This document shows positions 49,492 through 57,997 of a stretch of 64,000 nucleotides of DNA, in pieces. The DNA is taken from contig CAZTQN010000003.1 in assembly GCA_964615765.1 (NCBI GenBank), forward strand, positions 62,001 through 126,000, written 5' to 3'. Below the pieces are notes generated by a model. That model was given only the letters and a program-made list of their open reading frames with translations. It had not been told where the DNA came from and searched no databases. The translations under genes were made by a program, and so were the position numbers. The DNA comes from CAZTQN01 sp964615765 (GTDB lineage Bacteria; Planctomycetota; Phycisphaerae; Phycisphaerales; UBA1924). Positions within the stretch are counted from its first letter, which is position 1. The number at the start of each line of letters is the position of its first letter.

Positions 49492-50529
49492 TCACACCGG
49501 CGCTTTGAGCATCCTCTTCACACTCACCAAGATCCCCTGCGCCGAGTTCGGCGGGTACTCCTCCCCGCCCCCGCCCAGCCCGCCCGGACGGCTCGCCACC
49601 ATCCGCATCGACCGCGGCACCACCCGGTGCGCACACACCGGCAAGATGTTGTCCATCACATCCTCCGGCACCACATAGTCCCGCCCGTTCAATATCGCCG
49701 TCGCCCGCGCCGCCTGCGCCAGCGCCAGCGCGCCACGCGGCGACAGCCCCACCCGCAGCTCCCCGTGCTGCCGCGTCGCCCCCGCGAACGCCACGATGTA
49801 GTCCACCAGCGCCTTGTCCAGGTGCACGTCGTCCGCACGCTTCTGCAGTTCCAGCACGTCCGACGACCGCAGCACCGGCTTGAGCTGCGCCAGCGCCCCC
49901 TCGCTCGGCCGCGTCGCCAACACGCGCGACTCGTCCGCCGCCGACGGATACCCCAGGTGGATCCGCATCAGGAACCGGTCCAGCTGGTTCTCCGGCAAGG
50001 GGTACGTCCCCTCAAAGTCGTACGGATTCTGCGTCGCGATCAGTGTGAACGGCTGCTCCAGCGGGTACGTCCGCCCGTCCACCGTCACCGTCGCTTCGCT
50101 CATCGCCTCCAGCAGCGCCGTCTGCGTCCGCGGCGGCGTCCGGTTGATCTCGTCCGCCAGCACGATGTTCGCAAAGATCGGCCCACGCTTGAACTCAAAC
50201 CCCGACCCAAACCCCGACCCAAACCCCGATCCAACCCCCCCACCCGCGCCCCCGTGCCCGTTGCTCCCGTTCTCCCCATGCCGGATCAGCACGCTGATCC
50301 CCAAAATGTCGCTCGGCAAAAGGTCCGGCGTCAACTGCACCCGGCTGAACGTGCAGTCCAAAGACCGCGCCAGCGCCGTCGCCAGCACCGTCTTCCCCAC
50401 CCCCGGCACATCCTCGATCAGCACATGCCCACGCGCCAGCACGCAGCAGATCACCTGATCCACCGCCCGCGGGTTGCCCAGATACACCCCGGAAATGTTC
50501 GCCCGCAGCCGGTCGATCAGTGACGTCAT
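49492..50529 (-). CDS. moxR: MoxR-family AAA+ ATPase
   Basis: 345 residues. Walker A VPGVGKT (41-47), Walker B IVLADEINR, ATQNPYDFEGTYPLPENQLDRF (shown as ATQNPYDFEG and LPENQLDRF), sensor-2 GLSPRGALAL. MoxR ATPases act as chaperones in assembling metal or cell-envelope complexes, usually with VWA proteins; none is adjacent. An insert at about 84-111 has low-complexity HGENGSNGHGG and three GSGF units encoded by a 12-bp repeat (50197-50232). ATG 50529 has no clear Shine-Dalgarno. Confidence 0.9.
   Translation of the reverse strand: MTSLIDRLRANISGVYLGNPRAVDQVICCVLARGHVLIEDVPGVGKTVLATALARSLDCTFSRVQLTPDLLPSDILGISVLIRHGENGSNGHGGAGGGVGSGFGSGFGSGFEFKRGPIFANIVLADEINRTPPRTQTALLEAMSEATVTVDGRTYPLEQPFTLIATQNPYDFEGTYPLPENQLDRFLMRIHLGYPSAADESRVLATRPSEGALAQLKPVLRSSDVLELQKRADDVHLDKALVDYIVAFAGATRQHGELRVGLSPRGALALAQAARATAILNGRDYVVPEDVMDNILPVCAHRVVPRSMRMVASRPGGLGGGGEEYPPNSAQGILVSVKRMLKAPV
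50197..50232. repeat. 12-bp in-frame tandem repeat in moxR, 3 units
   Basis: AAACCCCGACCC three times, last unit with one change. Encodes GSGF units on the minus strand within the MoxR insert. Confidence 0.85.
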
Positions 50530-50735
50530 GTGCGATTCGCTTGAGCCCCGCCGCCCATCCCGCTCACTATACGGACCGCACCGAGGCCGACCCGCACCCG
50601 GTCCGCTATTCAGGCGAATCGCGCCCGGCCTCGGCGCGCCCGCCCGCCGCGCCGCCCGGGCCCGCACCTCTTACAATCCCCCTCACCAGGAGGTTCCGAG
50701 GCCGCCCGCATCGTCGCGCCGCCCTCGGCTGTCGC

Positions 50736-51815
50736 ATGTCCGATCCGCGCGCACCACGCTCACATTCCCCCGCCGATCCCCCCCAGCACGCCGCCCCCGT
50801 CGCGCACCCCACCGCCTCCGGCAAGCTCTCCCTCAACCCCCTCGAGCGCGAACTCGGCGGCGACCTCCCCTGCATCGTCTGCGCGTACAACCTCCGCGGG
50901 CTCTCCATCCGCGCCATGTGCCCCGAGTGCGGCACCAACGTTCGCGCCACCATCCTCGCCGTCATCGACCCCCGCGCCAGCGAGCTCCAGCCCATCCGCT
51001 TCCCGCGCCTCGTCGCCCTCGGCGTCGTCGCCTGGAACGCCGGCGCCGCCGGCGCCGCACTCCTCGCGTGGCTCCCGCAGGTCACCGACCTCGCCTCACT
51101 TCTCGGCATCCGCGTCCAGCCGCGACCCAACGTCACGCTGGGCCTCATCATCGGGCTCATCATCTCCGCGCTCGGCGGGCTCGCCCTCGTCCGCCCGCAC
51201 GCCCGCATCAAGCCCTGGATGTCCGCCGCCGCCGCCGGCGCCGTCCTTCTCTACATCCCGCTCATCTGGTCTGTCTGGGAAGCCCAGCGCTACGCCACGC
51301 CCCGCGGCCCCTTGCACGCCCCCGCCGGCGGGCTCGAACTCGCCGCCTTCTCCGCGCTGCTCATCGGCGCCATCATCTTCGCCCAGCGCCCCATGGCCCG
51401 CCTGCTCGTCGCCCGCAGCCTCGTCCTCCGCACCGGCAAGGTCGATCGGCAAACCCTCTACGCCGTCGCCGGCGCCAGCATGGTCGCCGCGCTCGGCGCC
51501 ATCATCCTCCGCCTCGCGCCCGACTCTCCCGCCGTCCTCGCCGAAGCCGCCCGCGGCATCGGCGTCATGCTCCTCGCCATCGGCGCACTCCTCGTCACCA
51601 TCGGCCTGCTCGGCTCCATGCTCGACTCGGCCCGCATCGCCCAGGCCATCCTCGCGCCGCGCCCGACCCTCCGCCAGGTCCTCACGCACGGCGCCCCGCG
51701 CCCACGCTCCCGCATCGAGCGCATCCTCGACGCCCCGTCCGCCGAACTCTCCACGCTCCGCCCAACCCCGCCCGCGCAGCCGCCCACCACCGCCGCGACG
51801 GAGCCCAAGGCGTGA
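50736..51815 (+). CDS. Zinc-ribbon multi-pass membrane protein
   Basis: 359 residues. A cytoplasmic N-terminus with CIVCAYNLRGL ... CPECG (about 47-68), then six to seven hydrophobic segments (about 85-320) and a proline-rich tail. Same ribbon class as the proteins at 8730 and 13967. The GTG of the metallopeptidase overlaps its stop, so the two are translationally coupled. Function unknown. Confidence 0.7.
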   Translation: MSDPRAPRSHSPADPPQHAAPVAHPTASGKLSLNPLERELGGDLPCIVCAYNLRGLSIRAMCPECGTNVRATILAVIDPRASELQPIRFPRLVALGVVAWNAGAAGAALLAWLPQVTDLASLLGIRVQPRPNVTLGLIIGLIISALGGLALVRPHARIKPWMSAAAAGAVLLYIPLIWSVWEAQRYATPRGPLHAPAGGLELAAFSALLIGAIIFAQRPMARLLVARSLVLRTGKVDRQTLYAVAGASMVAALGAIILRLAPDSPAVLAEAARGIGVMLLAIGALLVTIGLLGSMLDSARIAQAILAPRPTLRQVLTHGAPRPRSRIERILDAPSAELSTLRPTPPAQPPTTAATEPKA

Positions 51816-52336
51816 ACCCCGACCCGCCCGTTCCGCCCGACTCCTCAACCCCCGCCGACGAGCACGACGACGGCCCGGCCCCGATCCCGCCGACGCTCAC
51901 CCGCGCCCAGCGGGCCCGCTTCGATCAACTCCTCGAAGACGTCCTCGACACGCTCCCCGAGCGCATCCGCGATCTCATCGAAGAAGTCCCCGTCATCGTT
52001 CTCGACGAGCCCACGCCCGACATGATCCGCTCGCTCAAAGCCGACGGCGTCATCGCCCCCGACGAGCATGGCCTGGACCTCTGCGGCCTCCACACCGGCA
52101 TCGGCCTCACCGACCGCTCCATCGAAGACCCCGCCGGCTGGGGCTCCCTCGCCGGGCAAGGCAGCCCCGAGCAGATCCACCTCTTCCGCCGCGGCATCGC
52201 GGACCTCGCCGGCGGCTTCGACGACCCCAACGCCGACGACCACCTCTACGAAGAGATCCGCATCACCCTCCTCCACGAACTCGGCCACCACTTCGGCCTC
52301 GACGAAGATGATCTCGACAATCTTGGGTATGCGTGA
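51812..52336 (+). CDS. Zincin-like metallopeptidase family protein
   Basis: 174 residues. HELGHHFGLDEDDL is the HExxH zinc-binding motif with the third-ligand region of the PF06262-type zincin family. An acidic, proline-rich N-terminus precedes the domain, which includes DLIEEVPVIVLDEP. Substrate unknown. GTG at 51812 overlaps the zinc-ribbon protein's stop by 4 bp, suggesting the pair works together, perhaps as membrane protein and peptidase. Confidence 0.85.
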   Translation: MNPDPPVPPDSSTPADEHDDGPAPIPPTLTRAQRARFDQLLEDVLDTLPERIRDLIEEVPVIVLDEPTPDMIRSLKADGVIAPDEHGLDLCGLHTGIGLTDRSIEDPAGWGSLAGQGSPEQIHLFRRGIADLAGGFDDPNADDHLYEEIRITLLHELGHHFGLDEDDLDNLGYA

Positions 52337-52350
52337 ATGGTGAGCCGGAA

Positions 52351-52431
52351 GTGGCGGAGTGGCGGAGTGGCAAAGTGACAGAGTGACGGCGGAGCACACC
52401 GCCGCTTCCCGCTTCCCGCTTCCCGCTTCCC
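52351..52431. repeat. Two adjacent short tandem repeats with a hairpin between convergent genes
   Basis: Five 8-bp units GTGGCGGA/GTGACRGM (52351-52390), then four exact GCTTCCC units (52404-52431). Between them a perfect 6-bp stem CGGCGG-AGCACA-CCGCCG (52387-52404). The block fills most of the 110 bp between the zincin stop and the QueC-like stop. Confidence 0.8.
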
Positions 52432-52446
52432 GCCCCCCCGCACCCC

Positions 52447-53241
52447 TCACGTCCTCGCCAGCCCACCAAACAACCGCTGCGCATCCAGCAGGCTCTGCGG
52501 GTCCACGACTCCCAGCGCCGCGCGCCACTGCTCGCACGCCCCGCACCCGCCGCACGGCGTGCCCCTCCCCTCCCCTTCACCCTCGCCCTCGCGCTCGCAC
52601 CACCACGCCGCCCCCAGCGGCACATCCAGATCCAGCGCCAGATCCAGCAACTCCGCATCGCTGAAATCCGCGTACGGCGTCTCCACGCGCACCATCCCCA
52701 CCGATCCACTACCCGCGCCACCGCGCCCGTCCCGCCGCACCCGCGCCACGTCCACCGACGCGAGCTGCCCCGCCAGCAGGGCCCGGTCGGTCATCTCGCT
52801 CATCCACTCCAGGTCGATCTCAGCGCTCTCGATCGGCCCGCCCGCGCCGACGCCGCCCTGATGCAGCGGCCAGATGACCCGCCCGATGCCGAGCGTCATC
52901 GCCTGCGCGCACGCCGACAGCAGCATCGCGCTCACGCTCGCCCCCGCCGCGACGCGCACCGCCTCGCCTCGGTCCTCGCCGACCAAGAGCGCCGGGTCCA
53001 TCCCCATCGCGCTGGCGAGGATCAGCCCGCTCATCCCGCACATCTGCGCCTGCCGCTGGGCCGCCTTTTCGCGCATCGCGCGGGCCGGCCGCTCGTCCTG
53101 CGGCATCCAGCACACCGACGCCGCGGGTCCGCCCGGACTATTCGCACTCCCCCCGCTCACCACGCCCGCCGCCCACGCCGCGGCCAGTCCCGCCAAGCCC
53201 CCATCGACGATCACCAGCACCGGGTCGTTGCGTTCGCCCAT
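52447..53241 (-). CDS. QueC-like protein with degenerate PP-loop
   Basis: 264 residues. The C-terminal half matches 7-cyano-7-deazaguanine synthase QueC: VETPYADFSDAELLDLALD and four zinc cysteines, Cys215, 230, 233, 236 (CGGCGACEQWR). The N-terminus VDGGLAGLAAA stands where QueC has the ATP-binding SGGxDS, and the serine and aspartate are lost. Possible pseudo-enzyme or a family variant. No queD/queE/queF nearby. ATG 53241. Confidence 0.6.
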   Translation of the reverse strand: MGERNDPVLVIVDGGLAGLAAAWAAGVVSGGSANSPGGPAASVCWMPQDERPARAMREKAAQRQAQMCGMSGLILASAMGMDPALLVGEDRGEAVRVAAGASVSAMLLSACAQAMTLGIGRVIWPLHQGGVGAGGPIESAEIDLEWMSEMTDRALLAGQLASVDVARVRRDGRGGAGSGSVGMVRVETPYADFSDAELLDLALDLDVPLGAAWWCEREGEGEGEGRGTPCGGCGACEQWRAALGVVDPQSLLDAQRLFGGLART

Positions 53242-53290
53242 GCGCGGATTGTCGCAGGTTCGCCCCCGGCCCGCAACTCGTCCAAACCCC

Positions 53291-53773
53291 TCACACCAGC
53301 GGCTTGCACAGGTCCTCTTCGCCCAGCAGCCGGAACTCCTTCCGCCGCAGAATCTGCCCCGCCAGCGTCACGTCATCGACCGCGACCGCGATCGTCGGCG
53401 TGTGCGTCGGACACTCCATCAAGGGGTACGCGAACCGGATGTTGAGCTCGGCCCCGAGCAGGTACAAACACATCCGCTCCATCGAATGCTGCCGCCCCAG
53501 TTCGACCACCAGCAACTGCACCTCGCTGAAGGGCATCTGGTGGCGCTGCAGCACCTGCCGCGTCTCGTGCGCGTTGTTGGTCACCAGCCGCACCACCGCG
53601 TGGTCGCTGGCGTCGTGCACGCTGATGGCGCACAGATGGACCGCCGAATGCTCGAACACGCGCAGCAGTTCGTGCAGCTTCCCGACGCGATTGTCCAGGA
53701 ACACCGAGAACTGCGTCACGCTCGGCGGCGCATAGCCCTGCGTGGTTCCAAGGGGCATCGACGCCTGAGACAT
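53291..53773 (-). CDS. ACT-domain regulatory protein
   Basis: 160 residues. An N-terminal ACT domain (TQFSVFLDNRVGKLHELLR and DASDHAVVRLVTNNAHE) is followed by a second, ACT-like part (ILRRKEFRLLGEEDL). ACT domains bind amino acids or other small ligands. It is free-standing; no enzyme is attached. ATG 53773 with AGGAGG 6 nt upstream. 50 bp from the QueC-like gene, same strand, so perhaps co-transcribed. Confidence 0.8.
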   Translation of the reverse strand: MSQASMPLGTTQGYAPPSVTQFSVFLDNRVGKLHELLRVFEHSAVHLCAISVHDASDHAVVRLVTNNAHETRQVLQRHQMPFSEVQLLVVELGRQHSMERMCLYLLGAELNIRFAYPLMECPTHTPTIAVAVDDVTLAGQILRRKEFRLLGEEDLCKPLV

Positions 53774-54145
53774 GCCGTCCTCCTCGTCCGTACGCGCCGG
53801 CACCGCCCGGCGCACGTCCCAGAACCCCACGTTCTGACGACCCCGCAGTCTACGCCGACGACCGATAAACGCCGCCAACGTGGACCGCCCAATCACCCGC
53901 CCTGCCAACCCCCGACCTGGGGGGCGGGAGGCGAGGCAAAGCCGGGGGTGCGAGCCGCGTTCATCGGTCCCCGCCCGCGCCCGCTTGTGGCCCGCGCTCG
54001 TGGCGCCTGCCAGCGCGATCGCCCGCCGACCCTACGGTCGGCGGGCTCGTCACGCTCTGCATGAACCACGTCCCCCGCGCCCCGGCCACGCCGCACGCCA
54101 TCCCCCCGATACGGGATGATCGCGGACGGCGCCGGCGAGCCGCGA
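53774..54145. other. Intergenic region, no gene; one strong hairpin
   Basis: 372 bp without a convincing frame. It holds a perfect 11-bp inverted repeat at 54021-54046 (arms GCCCGCCGACC and GGTCGGCGGGC, loop CTAC). No U-tract follows on either strand, so a rho-independent terminator is unlikely; it may be 3' mRNA structure or a dispersed palindrome. Nothing else is recognisable. Confidence 0.6.
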
Positions 54146-54502
54146 TCAGGCCGAGAAGCTCGACCCGCACCCGCACGTGCTGGTCGCGTTCGGGTTGTTG
54201 AACACGAACCCGCGCCCCATGATCTCGTCCTTGAAGTCGATCGTCGTCCCGCTGAGATACAGCAGGCTCTTGGGATCGATGATGACCTTGATCCCGTGCT
54301 GCTCGAACACCTCGTCGGTGTCCTTCTGCGCCTCGGTCAGGTCCAGCAGGTACGAGAAGCCCGAGCACCCGCCGCCCTTCACGCCCACCCGCAGACGGAT
54401 CTTGTCCCCGTCCAGTTCCTGCTGCTGAATGATCGACCGGATCTCGCGGGCCGCGGTCTCACTCAGAACGATCGTCGGCTGCGTAGCAATCGCTTCCGCC
54501 AT
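54146..54502 (-). CDS. erpA: ErpA/IscA-family iron-sulfur carrier
   Basis: 118 residues. The three cluster cysteines are Cys46 (GGGCSGF), Cys110 and Cys112 (TCGCGSSF). VLSETAAREIRSII and GRGFVFNNPNAT are typical of A-type carriers that pass [4Fe-4S] to targets. ATG 54502 has AAGGAG 7 nt upstream. No isc or suf genes are adjacent. Targets in this window may include CcoG and the YdiJ-type enzyme (inference). Confidence 0.93.
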   Translation of the reverse strand: MAEAIATQPTIVLSETAAREIRSIIQQQELDGDKIRLRVGVKGGGCSGFSYLLDLTEAQKDTDEVFEQHGIKVIIDPKSLLYLSGTTIDFKDEIMGRGFVFNNPNATSTCGCGSSFSA

Positions 54503-54689
54503 GGGTTCAACTCCTTGCGTGCACGCCCGGCTCCCCGGCTCGTGCGGCGTCCGTGCGGACAAGCCAATGGTATTACGCCCACACCCCGGTTTCTGATCGG
54601 TCCGCCACCCGCCCCGCCTGATCCGCCCCCAGACCCACCCCGCATTCCGCATCGTCCTATCCGCTGATTCCGACCGCCGAATCCCCGTT

Positions 54690-57600
54690 TCAGTGGAAGT
54701 CCCGCGACACCGAAGCGATCGCCGGGACCTGGTCGTCCAGTCGCTCCAGGCTCTTGGCGTGCACGTGGATCACCTCCCCCTGCCGCTCCACCGTCCCGTG
54801 CACCAGCAGCACGGTGCTTAGCCGCACCGCCGAGCGGTACTGCTCGTAGGTATCGCGCCACACGATCAGGTTGGCGATCCCGGTTTCATCTTCCACGGTG
54901 ACGAACGTGACGCCCGAGGCGGTGCCCGGGCGCTGGCGGCACAGCACCAGCCCCGCCACCGACACCCGCCGCCCGGACGGGCACCGGCGCTGGTCGCGCA
55001 GTTCCGCCGTGGTGATCACCTTCCGCTCCGTCAGGTGCTCGCGCAAGAACGCGATCGGATGCGCCTTGAGCGACAACCCGACCGACCCGTAATCGTTCAG
55101 CACGGTACTGAACGCATCCGGCGTCGGCAGGCGATCCAGCCCCGCCTCCTCCACCGCTTCCACCTTCTCGAACAGCGGCAGCTCCTCATCGCGCAGCGGC
55201 TTGATCTGCCACAGCGCCTGCTGACGCTCCAGCCCCATCGAGCCGAACGCGTCCCCCTGGGCCAGCCGGCGAAGCCCCCCCACGCTCGCGCCGCTGGCCC
55301 GCCACAGCGCTTCCACGCTGGCAAACCGCCCGCGCTCGCGCACGCACGCCGCGATCCGCCGTGCGTCGCGTTCCGGCATCCCGCTCACCAGCCGCATCCC
55401 GAGCCGCAGCGCGGGCCCCGTGCCGGCGGACGCGCCCGATGCCCCGCTCTCGAGCGTGCAGTCCCAATCACTGTGATTGACGTCGACCGCGCGCACCTCG
55501 ACCCCGTGCTCCGTAGCGTCCCGCACGATCTGCGCCGGCTGATAGAACCCCATCGGCTGGCTGTTGATCAGCGCCGCCGCGAACGCCGCCGGGTGGTGCT
55601 TCTTCAGCCACGCCGACACATACACCAAAATCGCGAAGCTCGCCGCGTGGCTCTCCGGGAAGCCGTAATCGCTGAACCCCTTGATCTGCTCGAAGCACCG
55701 CTCGGCGAACGCGCGCTCGTACCCGTTCTTGAGCATCCCCTCGATCAGCCGCTGCCCGTACCGGTAGATCTCGTTGCCCTTGCGCTTCCACGCCGCCATC
55801 GACCGGCGCAGCCCGTCGGCCTGATCCGGCGTGAAGCCCGCCGCCACGATCGCGAGCTGCATCGCCTGCTCCTGGAACAGCGGCACGCCCAGCGTCCTTT
55901 CCAGCACCGCGCGCACCTCCGGCTTGGGATACTCCACCGCCTCCAGCCCCTGCCGTCGCCGCAGGTACGGGTGCACCATCCCGCCCTGGATCGGCCCGGG
56001 CCGCACGATCGCGACCTCGATCACCAGGTCGTAAAAACACGCCGGCCTCAGCCGGGGCAGCATCGACATCTGGGCCCGGCTCTCGATCTGGAACACGCCC
56101 ACCGTGTCGGCCTTCGAGATCATCTCGTACACCGACGCGTCCGACGCCCCCCCACTTCCTCTCTTCCCGTCCGCCCCGCCCGCGTTCACCACATCCGCGA
56201 TCGTCATCGCCCTGCCCGCCGAACCCGTCACGCCCGTCTGCTCCAAGAGCGCCAGCGCCTTGCGGATGCACGTGAGCATGCCCAGCCCCAGGCAATCGAC
56301 CTTGAGCATGCCCATCGCGTCGATGTCGTCCTTGTCCCACTCGATCACGGTGCGATCGTCCATCGCCGCGTTCTCGATGGGGACCAGTTCGCACAAGGGC
56401 CCGCGCGTCATCACCATCCCGCCCACGTGCTGCGACAGATGCCGCGGGAACCCGGCCAGTTCGCGCGTCAGATCGATCACACGCCGCACGGTCGGGTCGT
56501 CCGGGCTGAGCCCGATCTCGCGCACGCGCCGCTCGTCCGCGTCGTCGCCCCAGCGGTCCAGGTTCTTCGCGAGCGCGTCGATCGTGTCCTCGGAAAGGCC
56601 CATCGCCTTGCCCACGTCGCGCACGGCACTCCGCCCGCGATAACTGATCACCTCCGCCGTCATCGCCGCCCGCTCGCGCCCGTACTTGCCGTAGATGTAC
56701 TGCAGCACCTCCTCGCGCCGCTCGTGCTCGAAGTCGATGTCGATGTCCGGCGGCTCGTTGCGTTCGCGGCTGATGAACCGCTCGAACAGCAGGCTGTGCG
56801 TCGCCGGGTCGACCTCGGTAATGCCCAGGCAGAAGCACACGGCGGAGTTGGCCGCCCCGCCCCGCCCCTGGCACAGAATCCCGCGCGAGCGCGCAAACCG
56901 CACGATGTCGTAGCACGTCAGGAAATACGCCTCGTACCGCAGCTCGTTGATCAGCGCCAGCTCGTGCTCGATCGACGCCGCCGTCTTCCCCGGGATCCCG
57001 CCCGGGTACCGCGCCGCCGCGCCCGCCAGCACGCACGCGCGCAGATACTCCGCGGGCGTCTGCCCGGGCGGACAGGTCTCGTCGGGATACTCGTAGCGGA
57101 GCTGATCCAGCCCGAACGCCCCGGCCCGCTGAGCGATCGTCACCGTCCGCTCCACCGCGCCCGGGCACGCCCGCATCAGCCGCGCCATCTCGCACCCGCT
57201 CTTGAGATGCCGCTCCGCGTTGACGTTGAGCCGGAACCCGGCCTGCTCGATCGTGCACCCGTGCCGCACGCACGTCAGCACGTCCTGCAGCGCCCGCCGC
57301 TCCGGCCCGTGGTACAGCACGTTGTTGCACGCGACCAGCGGCACGCGCGTGTGCGCCGACAGCGCCCGCAGTTGCTCCAGCCGCACCCCGTCCTCCCCGC
57401 GATACCCGCACGCGCACGCCACCGACAGCCGATCGTCGTCGAACGCCCGCGCTAGCCCCTCGATGGTCTCCACACACCGCTCGTCCAAGACCCGCGGCGG
57501 GTCGATCACCGCCAGCATCCCGCCGCCCTTCCCGCCGCCATGCTCCACCACGTCGTGCAGCGTCAGATGGCACTCCCCCTTGGGCGCGCGGCGTTTGCCC

Positions 57601-57992
57601 ACCGTCAGCATCCGGCACAGCCGCCCGTACGCCGCCCGGTCCGTCGGGTACACCAGCACCGCCGGTCCATCACTCACGACCACGCGGCAGCCGACCACCA
57701 GCGCCAGCCCCGCCTGCTTCGCCGCCACGTGCGCCCGCACCACCCCCGCCAGCGTGTTGGTGTCCGTGATCGCCGCGGCCCGGTGCCCCAGTTCCGCCGC
57801 CCGCTGCACCAGTTCCTCCGGATGACTCGCCCCCGTCAGAAATGTGAAGTTGCTCGTCACCGACAACTCCACATACCCCACGCCGCCCGACTCGCTCCCC
57901 ATCACCTCGTGCGAAGCGCCAGCCCCCGCGCCGCCGGCGCGGGCGGCCTTGGCCGGGTGCGGTCGAACCTTGACAAAGTCGTTCTCCGGCAT
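54690..57992 (-). CDS. dnaE2: DnaE2/ImuC error-prone DNA polymerase
   Basis: 1,100 residues, the DnaE2 length. PHP domain (NFTFLTGASHPEELVQRA), polymerase Asp416 and Asp418 in PDIDIDF and the third Asp in KVDCLGLGML, GRGGAANSAVCF, helix-hairpin-helix region and a C-terminal OB fold ending VSRDFH. It is the catalytic subunit of the ImuA-ImuB-DnaE2 mutasome, bypassing DNA lesions. ATG 57992 with GGAG 9 nt upstream; 5 bp after imuB. Confidence 0.96.
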   Translation of the reverse strand: MPENDFVKVRPHPAKAARAGGAGAGASHEVMGSESGGVGYVELSVTSNFTFLTGASHPEELVQRAAELGHRAAAITDTNTLAGVVRAHVAAKQAGLALVVGCRVVVSDGPAVLVYPTDRAAYGRLCRMLTVGKRRAPKGECHLTLHDVVEHGGGKGGGMLAVIDPPRVLDERCVETIEGLARAFDDDRLSVACACGYRGEDGVRLEQLRALSAHTRVPLVACNNVLYHGPERRALQDVLTCVRHGCTIEQAGFRLNVNAERHLKSGCEMARLMRACPGAVERTVTIAQRAGAFGLDQLRYEYPDETCPPGQTPAEYLRACVLAGAAARYPGGIPGKTAASIEHELALINELRYEAYFLTCYDIVRFARSRGILCQGRGGAANSAVCFCLGITEVDPATHSLLFERFISRERNEPPDIDIDFEHERREEVLQYIYGKYGRERAAMTAEVISYRGRSAVRDVGKAMGLSEDTIDALAKNLDRWGDDADERRVREIGLSPDDPTVRRVIDLTRELAGFPRHLSQHVGGMVMTRGPLCELVPIENAAMDDRTVIEWDKDDIDAMGMLKVDCLGLGMLTCIRKALALLEQTGVTGSAGRAMTIADVVNAGGADGKRGSGGASDASVYEMISKADTVGVFQIESRAQMSMLPRLRPACFYDLVIEVAIVRPGPIQGGMVHPYLRRRQGLEAVEYPKPEVRAVLERTLGVPLFQEQAMQLAIVAAGFTPDQADGLRRSMAAWKRKGNEIYRYGQRLIEGMLKNGYERAFAERCFEQIKGFSDYGFPESHAASFAILVYVSAWLKKHHPAAFAAALINSQPMGFYQPAQIVRDATEHGVEVRAVDVNHSDWDCTLESGASGASAGTGPALRLGMRLVSGMPERDARRIAACVRERGRFASVEALWRASGASVGGLRRLAQGDAFGSMGLERQQALWQIKPLRDEELPLFEKVEAVEEAGLDRLPTPDAFSTVLNDYGSVGLSLKAHPIAFLREHLTERKVITTAELRDQRRCPSGRRVSVAGLVLCRQRPGTASGVTFVTVEDETGIANLIVWRDTYEQYRSAVRLSTVLLVHGTVERQGEVIHVHAKSLERLDDQVPAIASVSRDFH

Positions 57993-57997
57993 CGCGC

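Noticed and set aside
50197..50232. Start of a CRISPR-like array
   Set aside because: Only 12-bp units without spacers, in frame in moxR.
52359..52664. Short plus-strand frame over the tandem repeats
   Set aside because: Translation is just the repeat units (Phe-Pro-Leu-Pro-type); no gene features.
54021..54046. Hairpin as a rho-independent terminator
   Set aside because: No T-run on either strand after the stem.
55035..57455. 806-residue plus-strand frame opposite dnaE2
   Set aside because: Shadow of a full-length polymerase with intact active site.
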